This document shows positions 52,596-61,501 of a stretch of 64,000 nucleotides of DNA, one piece after another; the stretch's first letter is position 1; the number at the start of each line of letters is the position of its first letter. The translations under genes were made by a program, and so were the position numbers. The stretch is taken from the NCBI GenBank assembly GCA_035635855.1, contig DASQAF010000017.1, forward strand, positions 87,932 through 151,931, in the 5' to 3' direction. The notes under the pieces are model-generated. The model did no database searches. It was not told where the DNA came from and was given only the letters and a program-made list of their open reading frames with translations. The stretch comes from UBA11740 sp035635855. Lineage in GTDB: Bacteria > Acidobacteriota > Blastocatellia > Pyrinomonadales > Pyrinomonadaceae.

Positions 52596-54396
52596 GTTCG
52601 CCTTCTTGTGCAAGATCAAAGCGCGCACGCAGGCGCTTCATCGCTTCGGCATCATTGACGCCCACAAGCAATCCTAAGTCGCGCAAGCGTCGCTCAAGAA
52701 CTGATCGGTTCGCCTGCAGAAGGTCGTTCGAAATTGTCATACCCGGTGGCGCAACATCCACGCAGAAACCGAAACGGCTCCGAAGTTTACGAACGAATTC
52801 TCTAAGTGATAGCGGTCGAACACCCTCCGAATTGCCACTTGGTAGGAGTTGAAGATGAACAAGATAATCTAGAACGGAATCTGTGAATGCAAGGGAACGA
52901 AGATCAGTTCTCTTTCGTATACCGGCACCGGCCACGCTTCGTGTCGCGGTTCTCTTCAATGCGAGTCCATTCGGACGTCCTATTAGAAGAACTGAGTCAA
53001 GTAGTTCGATAAGGTTTGCTTGAGTATTGCCGCGGCCCTGCAAAGATGTCAGAGATTCAGCAAGGCGCCATATCGGATTGGGCTGGCTGCTAATGTTCCG
53101 CAACATCTGTGCTGAATCAGGGTAGTCGTCTTGTAGTTTATCTGCCAACTCCTGCGCTTTACGTGCTAGATCGTAGAGGACCGCAGGGGCCTCTGAGCGG
53201 CGATCAAGTAGCAATTCGCCAAGCATGTTGAGCCACGGAGTGGCATAAGGTTGGGTTGGAATGCTTTGTGCCCGAATATCTGGGTCATATCGTGCGCCGC
53301 GGTCCAGTAGTCGGATTGCCATAAGGATGACTGGGAAGCGTTCAACACGCCGCATGAAATCATCCAGCGACTGTTCGGCAAGGGCTTTCAGGCGCGGGTC
53401 AACTCCACTCGAGCAATCAACAAACAGGTGCGCAGGTTCTTGGTCACACTTTTCTCGTATTTCCCCTGTAGCCGCCCACTCCGAGAGGATCTCGATCACG
53501 CTAGTCAGGATTGTGGTCATTCCAACAGCGGTGCAGGATTCCAATAGTTCTACAAACGCATGTCGAGGTATTACATTTGCGTAGGCACGAACGAACCGTC
53601 GAATGTCTTCGGAAAAGTCCTCTGCCGCCTTTTCGGCGATTGGCCGCTGATTGGAGATCCGTTCTCCTTCCTTTCCTCTCAGCTTGTCAGGCGCCGCTCC
53701 CAATTGCTGGGCCAAGCGGATCATCAACAACTGGTCCAAACCGACGGATGTCTCCTCTTCAAATCGATCCGATGCGCGACTAGCCAACTCGCCGCGCCGA
53801 ACCACGCCCTGATGGAAAGCCCGCAGAAGAACGTTGTCTTCAAAACCTCTTCCGACGGCGAACCATGTACGACGATCGCCTTCATGATTCTGCTGTACGT
53901 AAGCGCCTTCCTGATTGGCCAGCATCGCTACAATCATTTCAGGGACATAGCGAAGGTTCACTACAGTCACAGGTAAATCTATCCAGCTCGCCATGTAATG
54001 GGCTGGTGCTACGCGCAGAACTGTCTCTCTTCTGCCGAGGGCGTGTTTCGTATTCTCCAGACAGAAACACAATAGGAGATCGCCGAGGATGGCCTTTTCG
54101 ACCTCAGCCTCGAACCCCTTAAAACTCTTATTCTCTGCGAGGGTGCCGGCGATCCGTTCTATTGTAGCTGCCTGCCTTTGTTCTCTGGGTGTTCCTGTGT
54201 TGGAGCCATACGTTTCAAGAAATTTTCCCTTTCCCCTACGCTGCCCGAAGCGGAACATGTAAAAGACGGCCGGGAGCACTGCGGAAAGATCAAAATCGGC
54301 TACCGACATGGGGAGCGCTTTCTGATAGCTTCCCGTCCAGATTTCCCGCGTCATATCGCGGCCAAACACATCATCGACAATGGCGCGAGCAGTCAT
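52582..54396 (-). CDS. conserved protein of unknown function in kinase-ATPase module
   Basis: 604 residues, mostly alpha-helical by look, no signal peptide or membrane segment. No domain or catalytic motif recognised. It starts 1 nt after the kinase gene and overlaps the ATPase gene by 14 nt, so the three are surely one transcript and probably one complex. By position and size it would correspond to MAD7 of the methylation-associated defence system if that comparison holds; I could not test it. Confidence 0.7.
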   Translation of the reverse strand: MTARAIVDDVFGRDMTREIWTGSYQKALPMSVADFDLSAVLPAVFYMFRFGQRRGKGKFLETYGSNTGTPREQRQAATIERIAGTLAENKSFKGFEAEVEKAILGDLLLCFCLENTKHALGRRETVLRVAPAHYMASWIDLPVTVVNLRYVPEMIVAMLANQEGAYVQQNHEGDRRTWFAVGRGFEDNVLLRAFHQGVVRRGELASRASDRFEEETSVGLDQLLMIRLAQQLGAAPDKLRGKEGERISNQRPIAEKAAEDFSEDIRRFVRAYANVIPRHAFVELLESCTAVGMTTILTSVIEILSEWAATGEIREKCDQEPAHLFVDCSSGVDPRLKALAEQSLDDFMRRVERFPVILMAIRLLDRGARYDPDIRAQSIPTQPYATPWLNMLGELLLDRRSEAPAVLYDLARKAQELADKLQDDYPDSAQMLRNISSQPNPIWRLAESLTSLQGRGNTQANLIELLDSVLLIGRPNGLALKRTATRSVAGAGIRKRTDLRSLAFTDSVLDYLVHLQLLPSGNSEGVRPLSLREFVRKLRSRFGFCVDVAPPGMTISNDLLQANRSVLERRLRDLGLLVGVNDAEAMKRLRARFDLAQEGEHGMD

Positions 54397-54397
54397 G

Positions 54398-57300
54398 TTA
54401 ACCCTGGTCTCCCCTCCCGACTGGACTTAAAACCATCAGCTGTTGTGCTACGTCGTCCGTGTGCTCAATTTTTGCGGTGACGCAATAGATCGACTCATCC
54501 TGCATAGGATTCCATGCCAACATTTCATGCTCATTTTCCCTCACAAGACGCTGCACAAAAATGGATAGGTGGGCGAAGGTGTCGTCTGTAGATACATCAC
54601 CCAGTTGGTATCCGTCGCTCAACTCCAGAAGAAGATGAAACAGTTCGGCTCCCAATCGCAGCCGCTCCTGCCCTCCATCGCGGTACTCATATACTAGGAA
54701 AGCTTCCCGGTGTAGACGCTCAACTCCCTCGGCTTCGGGAGGGACATCGGCTTCAAGCGTGAAGGCGCTGAGAGGCTTCTCGACCCAGAAGGCTGTTTCC
54801 GTCGGCGTTCGGGGCGTGATGCGCAAAGGAACAACATTTCGTCGGTCGAGCGCTTGAGGCGGAAGATCTTCAAGCCGCGAGATGCCGCCGCATAGACGCT
54901 CGCAGAGCTTGGCTTGTTCCTCGGGATCGCTCTCAAGCGGAAGGTTTCGGAAAATACGAAGATGTCGCCCACGCGCCAGATCGAGGGCGTGAGGCTCGCC
55001 CGCGAGCTGTTCAATATGTTCTTCCGTCCATTCAAAAAATGCCCTTCGCCGGGCCGAGTCCAGCGCCAGATGATCGTAGTGTGGCGCTGTGTTGGCACTT
55101 TCCGGGGGAGGTTTGCTGAGCAAATGCCGGTCAATCTGGGGGTGCGCTTCAAGGGCTGGATCGAGGCGAGCCAGTTCTCTCAACACTTCACCTTGGCGTC
55201 CCGGAGAGTCCGGTGAGAATGCGCGATCCCAATAGGAAAGCGCGGTGAGATCGGATTCACCGTGATAGTCGGAGCAGTAATGTGCTCCGAACAGAACATA
55301 AACCAGGGCTGCGCGCAACTCACGCACTGTGATGTGGGTTTCCCCACGGAGATGGACAGCCTGAAGCGCTTCGAACAACCGCTGGCGGGCGCGAGAGCGA
55401 ATCTGCTTGTCCTCCATACCTTGGAGTTGATCAGGACCGAAGATTCTTGTCGCTCGGAAGACCTCACAGCGATCCTTCGCCGAGCATGAGTGGCAGGGTG
55501 CCCAAATATCGGACGCTTGTTCGCCCCCATACAACTGATCCAGCAGACGCTCCAGGAAGCTGGTCAAGACTCGCTTTCGATCTTGTGTGATACCTCCGAC
55601 AAGCGATCTTTGGTTCAGGCTAATGAACCGGATATGAGATTCCGGGACGGCCGATTCGTTCTCGAGGAGATCGTAAAGCTCATTCGTTAGTGGTGTGACA
55701 GTCCCGCCTTGACGCGACGCCACCCCCTCAAGCCACTCCAGCAAACGGCCGTCATTGATCGCTAAGAGATGAACCAGATCCTCGCGGGGCGGGCCTTCCT
55801 GAAAGGGTCCTAAGAACTCGTCAAGAAGCTCATCTGCTGAGCGTCCTCGCCATGCTGCAGATCCATCGAGGTTCATACGCACAATTGGGCCATTGTCCAT
55901 CTGTCCCTCGAGAATCCGCTCGGACGAGGAATGACTCCCAAGTCCGAGTCGAGTAGCAAGGTGCTGAAGCAGCGCCGTCTTGCCGTCACCCGCGTTCCCA
56001 CACAGGATGACAAGCTTGACTCGTCGGTCTCGAATATCGCGATGCAACGTCTCTTCAAGACTCGTTTCGACGTAGGTTTGAGCTGCAAAATCCGTGTCGA
56101 GGCCACGTGTCTCACGGTTCCCCCATCGCGAGCCTGGATAGGATTGCAGCAACGGAAGTAGCCATTCGACTTGTTGCTCGCGCAGTTCACTTTGTGGGAC
56201 TACCTCCTCATGTGGAGCGGACGATTTCTCTCGCTCGACCTCTTCAATGTGTTCCTTCTCAATCCCGATCTGCGCCTCTGTTAACTGCGCGATCTTGAGG
56301 GCAGTGAGCGCTTCAGCGACCGAACCGAAACGCTGCTCTGGGTCGACGTGCGTTGCCTTGTCTAGAAAAGCGGCCAAGATTGGGAACTCTCCGCGATCGA
56401 TCCCGTCCCAGTTGAAACCGCGTTCTTTGGCTTGAGTGCCGCCGTATTGGAATGGCTCCTTCTCGAAAGTCACATGGAAGAAGCTTGCCGCCAAAGCGTA
56501 GATGTCGTCCGAAGGAGAAGCCGCTCGCTTGTCTTGATAGGATGGTGAGCAATACAAAACCGTGCCCGGTGCAGTAATAGGTTCGCCTATTTTGCCGACG
56601 AAATCGTAGTCAGTGAGAACCAAGTCACTCCCCGAAACAATGATATTGCGCGGGCTAATGTCGCCGTGAAGGAGGCCATTCCGATGCAGCACATCCAAAG
56701 CCTCACACATTGCGCGGAGCCATCGCAAAGCTAAGGCCTCGCCGGAGGCCTCCTGCTGCTCTTCCGCCAGGAGTGGAAAGACGCCAGTGAACTCACCGAG
56801 CGGCGCGCCTTCGATCCAAGTCATGAGAGCAATGAAGTCATTCTCTCGCCACTCGCGCGCCACCTCAAAAATCGCTGAAAGCGCACTATGACGACCAAGG
56901 TGTGAGCGCGCCAGACTATAGGATCTTAGGACTCGTCGGCCTGTTTCTTCGATGTGGCCAACTTTGGCAACATAAGTTCCGAGCTCCTCATTTGTTGAGC
57001 GGTCGATTTCTACTACCTTAAAGGTTGTGCCGACGCCGCCAGAACCGAGACGCGCGACTATCCGATAATCTCGATCTCGGAAGCGCACGACCTGTTCTTC
57101 GGTCCAGAAGCGAGCAGAGGGGGGCGCGGGTGGTGGTACGGATTCGCCGAGCAGTTCGGAAAGCCACACTCCTAGATCCTGGAGTGTGCAGCGCTCGTCA
57201 GGTACCTTCACCGATCCCTTGGCAAGTGTTTCCGTGGCGCGATGACTTAGTTCATCCTCCCGCCCCTGAAACAGCTCGGTGAGGCAAGTGCAGAGCGAAT

Positions 57301-58453
57301 AGACGTCCGAGCGTTGATCCGCAGCGCTCAGGCCCTGTTCGCAAACCTCGGGAGCGACCGCGGCATCCCACCCGGCAGTTGGCGCTCCCGTGGAAGCCAC
57401 ACTAATATCCGAAGGGATCTTCGTGCGCTCAAAGCCGGTCAGAATAGATGAATTGTCGTGCTTCACAAGGATGGTCTTGGGGGTGAGGTTCCGATGAACC
57501 ATTGGCTCGTCACCGGTTCCGGATTCGTGCAACTCGTCGAGCGCGCAAACGGCGTTACGCGCAAACGCTAGGCGGCCCGTCGTCTCCCATGAAGAGTCCG
57601 AGGCGCGCTCCTCGATGCAGGGTGCGGCGGGATCGACCACCGCGAAGAAGGACATCTCGCCGGCATATCCAGGTGCGGCTTGGTAGGAATCCAAAATTCG
57701 CGGTGCCCAGCCATGCAGTTGCAGCCTGTGCAGCGCATCGTATTCCCGGCGGGCTTTGATCTCCGCGTTCCTTTCATCGCCCGCGGACAGGTCGTAGAGA
57801 TGCAGTACGACCCGATCTTGCCTACCGGAATGGCTTCCCTTGTAAATACGATGAAACCGCTCCTCCCGCAGCGTCTGGAGTTCAAGATTGACGTAGCCGG
57901 CGAGTCGCCGCAGTGAACCATCCATCGCAACCGCACTCCTAGGCTCCAAAGCCCGGCCAAGTATCGTCACTTGTTGAGGTGTCAGTGCCATTGAAGAATC
58001 GAAGCCAATTGCATTCTGCCACTCGTTCAGCGAATAGAACCGGACTCCACGCACACTCTTGCCGACAAGCCGCTTCACTTTGGACGGTTCTTGAGTCAGC
58101 AGGATCGCACCATCCACATGTGGTAGATCACGTACGATCCGCCGGAGCGTCGTTCCAATCTTCTTAGCCTTGTTGGTTACGCGGTCCGCTTCCTGCCCTA
58201 GGAAATACTCGTTCGCGTCCACCCATTGCGCGGTCCAATGTTTCACTTCAATGACCCGAACACCCGGCGGTCCGATTGCGACGATATCGATTTCATCTGA
58301 TTGGAGCTGATGAGTAACTGAGAAAGCGAGATTTGTCAGCAGGACCCATTCGTCATTGCCCGGTGCGGATTGCAAACGGCTGCTCAAGTGCTTGAAAGCC
58401 TTGAGCTCGCTTTCATTGGCTGCTGGCCCACATGAAAAGAGGGTTACTTTCAT
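54398..58453 (-). CDS. NERD - pseudokinase - Ser/Thr kinase - P-loop NTPase protein (PglW/MAD6-like)
   Basis: 1351 residues in four parts. NERD nuclease-like domain (about 10-130) with 'SDEIDIVAIGPPGVRVIEVKHW' split over D56, E69 and K71. A first kinase-like domain (about 195-435) where HRD is HRN ('VHRNLTPKTI', 320-328) and DFG is 'TGFER', so probably inactive. A second kinase domain (about 460-725) with a Gly loop 'GSGGVGTT', 'LLHGDISPRNIIV' and 'LTDYDF', probably active. Then a P-loop 'CGNAGDGKTALLQ' (Walker A 819-826) and about 500 further residues. NERD plus kinase recalls PglW of BREX/Pgl and MAD6. First gene of the operon. Confidence 0.85.
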   Translation of the reverse strand: MKVTLFSCGPAANESELKAFKHLSSRLQSAPGNDEWVLLTNLAFSVTHQLQSDEIDIVAIGPPGVRVIEVKHWTAQWVDANEYFLGQEADRVTNKAKKIGTTLRRIVRDLPHVDGAILLTQEPSKVKRLVGKSVRGVRFYSLNEWQNAIGFDSSMALTPQQVTILGRALEPRSAVAMDGSLRRLAGYVNLELQTLREERFHRIYKGSHSGRQDRVVLHLYDLSAGDERNAEIKARREYDALHRLQLHGWAPRILDSYQAAPGYAGEMSFFAVVDPAAPCIEERASDSSWETTGRLAFARNAVCALDELHESGTGDEPMVHRNLTPKTILVKHDNSSILTGFERTKIPSDISVASTGAPTAGWDAAVAPEVCEQGLSAADQRSDVYSLCTCLTELFQGREDELSHRATETLAKGSVKVPDERCTLQDLGVWLSELLGESVPPPAPPSARFWTEEQVVRFRDRDYRIVARLGSGGVGTTFKVVEIDRSTNEELGTYVAKVGHIEETGRRVLRSYSLARSHLGRHSALSAIFEVAREWRENDFIALMTWIEGAPLGEFTGVFPLLAEEQQEASGEALALRWLRAMCEALDVLHRNGLLHGDISPRNIIVSGSDLVLTDYDFVGKIGEPITAPGTVLYCSPSYQDKRAASPSDDIYALAASFFHVTFEKEPFQYGGTQAKERGFNWDGIDRGEFPILAAFLDKATHVDPEQRFGSVAEALTALKIAQLTEAQIGIEKEHIEEVEREKSSAPHEEVVPQSELREQQVEWLLPLLQSYPGSRWGNRETRGLDTDFAAQTYVETSLEETLHRDIRDRRVKLVILCGNAGDGKTALLQHLATRLGLGSHSSSERILEGQMDNGPIVRMNLDGSAAWRGRSADELLDEFLGPFQEGPPREDLVHLLAINDGRLLEWLEGVASRQGGTVTPLTNELYDLLENESAVPESHIRFISLNQRSLVGGITQDRKRVLTSFLERLLDQLYGGEQASDIWAPCHSCSAKDRCEVFRATRIFGPDQLQGMEDKQIRSRARQRLFEALQAVHLRGETHITVRELRAALVYVLFGAHYCSDYHGESDLTALSYWDRAFSPDSPGRQGEVLRELARLDPALEAHPQIDRHLLSKPPPESANTAPHYDHLALDSARRRAFFEWTEEHIEQLAGEPHALDLARGRHLRIFRNLPLESDPEEQAKLCERLCGGISRLEDLPPQALDRRNVVPLRITPRTPTETAFWVEKPLSAFTLEADVPPEAEGVERLHREAFLVYEYRDGGQERLRLGAELFHLLLELSDGYQLGDVSTDDTFAHLSIFVQRLVRENEHEMLAWNPMQDESIYCVTAKIEHTDDVAQQLMVLSPVGRGDQG

Positions 58454-59160
58454 CTTGCGAATAGAAGTTGGTTCGTCAGTGCACTACCAAGTCTTCGCAC
58501 TGGTTAATCCCATCGAAGCATGAGCGAACAATCTGTCGAAGGTGCTTCATCCAAACTCTCACATCGATGTCAAATTCCCTATCGGCCCACTATGTAACCT
58601 TCTCGGAACGCTTCGGAAGGGGAGAGGATTTCGCTTACAAAACCCAAGCCCGTATCAATCTGCTGGAATGCGCACTATAGATCGTAAGCACCTTCGACAC
58701 AAACTTAAGCGCCCTCGCGTGGGCCAATTCCAGATGTCTTTCTATTTCCGCCTCGTCGTTCGTCCGCTCATCATAAACCGATGTTAGTCTTTTTCTAGCC
58801 CGACAAAACTCGGTTCATCGGTCCTTCGGCTGCGAAGCCGACTCAACGCGGACGGTCATCCGATAATCGGGCATTACGTCCTCCAAAAGCCCGCGCCCAG
58901 GAAAGGCGCCTGGACGTAATCTCTGTTCCCCCTTGCGCCTCCGCTTCACTCGCCCGCTCGGCGCGCCTCGCCGGGCTCACTTCACTAGCGCTCTCGCTGC
59001 CCAGCTACTGATACTCTCCAGCTATCAAAAAATAAGCGGAAGCCAAGGCAATAGACACTTCCAAACAATCGAGAGGTCCGGGGGAAATCCGTCTTCCAAA
59101 AACAAAAGTTTGAAACAATCACTGGAGAGTGCTCACCTGAGAACTCAGCATCGAGGGCCA
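58454..59160. other. 700-nt structured interval before the primase-like gene
   Basis: Must contain the promoter of the kinase operon (minus) and of the TOPRIM gene (plus). The stretch 58797-58920 is rich in complementary words. An open frame joins the TOPRIM gene from 58933, but its first 76 residues are Arg/Ala-rich and GC-skewed repeat translation, so I treat it as non-coding. Possible replication origin or structured RNA of the mobile element. Confidence 0.4.
58873..58920. repeat. inverted repeat ATTACGTCC/GGACGTAAT
   Basis: ATTACGTCC (58873-58881) and GGACGTAAT (58912-58920) are exact inverted copies; within the 30-nt spacer GCGCC/GGCGC can add an inner stem. It sits about 240 nt upstream of the TOPRIM protein gene. 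Confidence 0.6.
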
Positions 59161-60387
59161 ATGTCAGTCCAAATTCCCTATACCAACCAATGCAGGATCA
59201 TCAACTTTCCGCAACGGCAACGAGTCGCTATCAACGGTTTTTGTCGAGTTACTAAATACCGACCTTGCCGAGTTTGCAAAAAACCCGACTGGTGCGGTTA
59301 CTCCACCGACGAACAAACTTCCATTTGCATGCGGATCAGCGATGGCTCCAAAGGGACTTCGCGCAATGGCGGCAATATCTTCCACCACAACCGTCTCTTC
59401 CTGGTTGCCAGTCCACGATTAAATAGGAAGCCAGCTCCACCTCCAATCGAAGTCGCTCCAATCGAGATTCGTAACGCTGTCTATGAGGAGCTGATTCGAA
59501 AGTCGCCAGCTGTGAAGTATTATTCCCAACTGATAGATGGGCCTGGCGGACTCTTATCAAGAGGACTGAGTGAGTCAGCGACAGAGAATTACGGCGCTCT
59601 TCCTCGCACTCAAAAGGAACGCGCCAGTCTGGCCATTACACTGAACAAGTTTCTCAAAGTCAGGTTCCCCGAGTATGCCGTCCGAAGCACGCACGCTGCC
59701 ATAATCGGTGTTCCCGGGTTTTGGCAAGACGAAGCTGGCAACCTTCAACTCTGGAATCCTCGTGATTACAATATGCCATTGCTCGTCATTCCCTACCGTG
59801 ACGACCAGGGCCGAATTCAAGCCTGTCAACTACGACTTCACCGAAACGATCTTCGCACCGGCGAAAAGAAATACAGATGGCTAGCGAGCCCATTTCCATT
59901 CCGAGGCGCGAGTTCCGGCGCGCCAATTCACTTCACCTTCAACCCGGTTGATTTGCCCCGGGGAAAAACGGTTATCATTACTGAAGGCACTCTCAAAGCT
60001 GACGTTCTGGTAAGTCTCAGACCGAAAGCGCGTGTCATCGCTACCAGCGGAGTTGGCTGTTCGCATGCAGAAATCATTGAAGCCGTCCGCGATTACAACG
60101 TGCTAATCGCCTTTGACGCTGACTACAAAACCAATCCAGCGGTCGCACGGCAACTGGCCCGACTTATAGCAGCCAGGGAACAGGACATCGCGGCCCGCAA
60201 CCTCAGAACCTCTACGAGAATCGTCACTTGGCAAACATACAAAGGGATTGATGACGCCGTCCTCTCACACGTCCCACTTGAGACGATGTCGATTCTTCAG
60301 TGGACTTTGACGTTCGAAGGGAGACCGCTCCAAGATGTTCGGGAAGTCTGGGAGGAAATGGGCTACACTCCTTCGACAGCCAGCTAG
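59161..60387 (+). CDS. TOPRIM primase-like replication protein with zinc finger
   Basis: 408 residues from the ATG at 59161. N-terminal Cys-rich finger (about 25-58: 'CRVTKYRPCRVCKKPDWCGY' and a later Cys) like those of DnaG-type or DUF3854 proteins. A TOPRIM fold lies about 275-345: 'VIITEGTLKADVL' with the conserved Glu, 'IATSGVGCSH', and 'VLIAFDADYKTN' with the DxD metal pair. Proteins of this plan replicate plasmids, phages and integrative elements. No helicase domain is attached. It probably belongs to the same element as the recombinase downstream. Confidence 0.75.
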   Translation: MSVQIPYTNQCRIINFPQRQRVAINGFCRVTKYRPCRVCKKPDWCGYSTDEQTSICMRISDGSKGTSRNGGNIFHHNRLFLVASPRLNRKPAPPPIEVAPIEIRNAVYEELIRKSPAVKYYSQLIDGPGGLLSRGLSESATENYGALPRTQKERASLAITLNKFLKVRFPEYAVRSTHAAIIGVPGFWQDEAGNLQLWNPRDYNMPLLVIPYRDDQGRIQACQLRLHRNDLRTGEKKYRWLASPFPFRGASSGAPIHFTFNPVDLPRGKTVIITEGTLKADVLVSLRPKARVIATSGVGCSHAEIIEAVRDYNVLIAFDADYKTNPAVARQLARLIAAREQDIAARNLRTSTRIVTWQTYKGIDDAVLSHVPLETMSILQWTLTFEGRPLQDVREVWEEMGYTPSTAS

Positions 60388-61040
60388 AAACCAGTCGAAG
60401 TTAACAACGGCCTCGCCAGGGGCCAAGCGCAGCAGCGTTTGTACCTAGATACCCCAGACCTCTACCGTGTCAATCCGCGTCCCGGCGCCGCGTATGGCGC
60501 GTAAGGATTCTAATGACGCGTCCGAATGAAGCAGTGGCAGGGTGAGCGTCAGAACAGAGCGATATTGGCAAGCGGATGAATCGCATCAATTCTAAGCGTG
60601 TAGCATCAGTTGCTGAGAAAGGCGGTGCACAATTATCTAATCCCCTTTTCAACTCTCTCTTGAAGCCCCCGCCGCGAGGTTACTCCTAAGCAGTTTTGAG
60701 ATAGGGTCCAAAACACTCACCTTCACATTTAACTGCAGGTTCTTTTTCACCCACCTAGCTTTTCTTGCGCCACAAGAGTTTCAACAGGTCTTTAATCGGT
60801 ATACCCGTCGAGGATCTTCTCTATCGCCAGAATAGCTGGGCCAATGAGATTGGGCAGTAATCGTTGGTCCGTTCTTCCCGCTACCTAAAAACATCTCGCC
60901 AGACATCAGGTCCCTTGCCGCTGTTGCCTCGGTACAAAGATTGCACTGTGCTCCCGCAGCTTCGTGAACGCTGTCAACCAACAGACGCGTTCCTTGCTTT
61001 CGGATAAATCAATTTCAACCTCAGAAAAAAAGAGGGGCAC
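60388..61040. other. 650-nt interval without a supported gene
   Basis: Only short overlapping frames, e.g. a 66-codon minus-strand frame (60781-60981) with two Cys but no ribosome site. No repeat, tRNA or terminator was recognised. The right end holds the upstream region of the excisionase-like gene. Confidence 0.45.
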
Positions 61041-61292
61041 ATGTCAAAAGAATCAAAGACGCCACGTGTTGCCGACCGGGCAGCAGATGCGGAGGCATTC
61101 TTAACTATTGTCGAGGTTTCAGCGGAACTGCGATGCAGTTCAAAGACTATACGCAGGCAGATTCTGGGCGGGAAACTCAGGGCCGTTAAATTCGGCGGGC
61201 GCTATCTTGTCAGAGCCCGCGACCTTAAGGATTTTATTAGAGCATCGCATGCCTTAATTCTAGCGGCTTCTACTTCACAGCAGAGCAGCTAA
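61041..61292 (+). CDS. excisionase-type HTH protein
   Basis: 83 residues. The core 'FLTIVEVSAELRCSSKTIRRQILGGKLRAVKFGGRYLVRARDLKDFI' in pieces (about 21-66) is the MerR-like winged HTH of Xis/HTH_17 family proteins: helix-turn-helix followed by a wing with 'GGRYLVRARDL'. Such proteins direct excision or regulate element genes. The recombinase gene begins about 210 nt downstream. Confidence 0.85.
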   Translation: MSKESKTPRVADRAADAEAFLTIVEVSAELRCSSKTIRRQILGGKLRAVKFGGRYLVRARDLKDFIRASHALILAASTSQQSS

Positions 61293-61501
61293 CCTCTTGA
61301 TAACGTTCTCATTAGTATCAATTAGTAGCCTGCGTTGTCCACTCCTGTCCAAGCCCGACCGTAAGTGGCCGCTACAGTTCAATTAAACCTTATCAGATTT
61401 AGTAGTTAGCGATAGAAGTAAAGATGGGAAGCTAATGGCCCGCACTACTAATTATGAGGCGGGGAGCCATTGACGCGCAATTCTACAACGGAGCACCGCG
61501 C

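Noticed and set aside
47556..58453. Complete BREX or complete MADS operon
   Set aside because: No methyltransferase, PglZ, BrxC-like or specificity genes are in the window; only the kinase, middle protein and ATPase can be supported.
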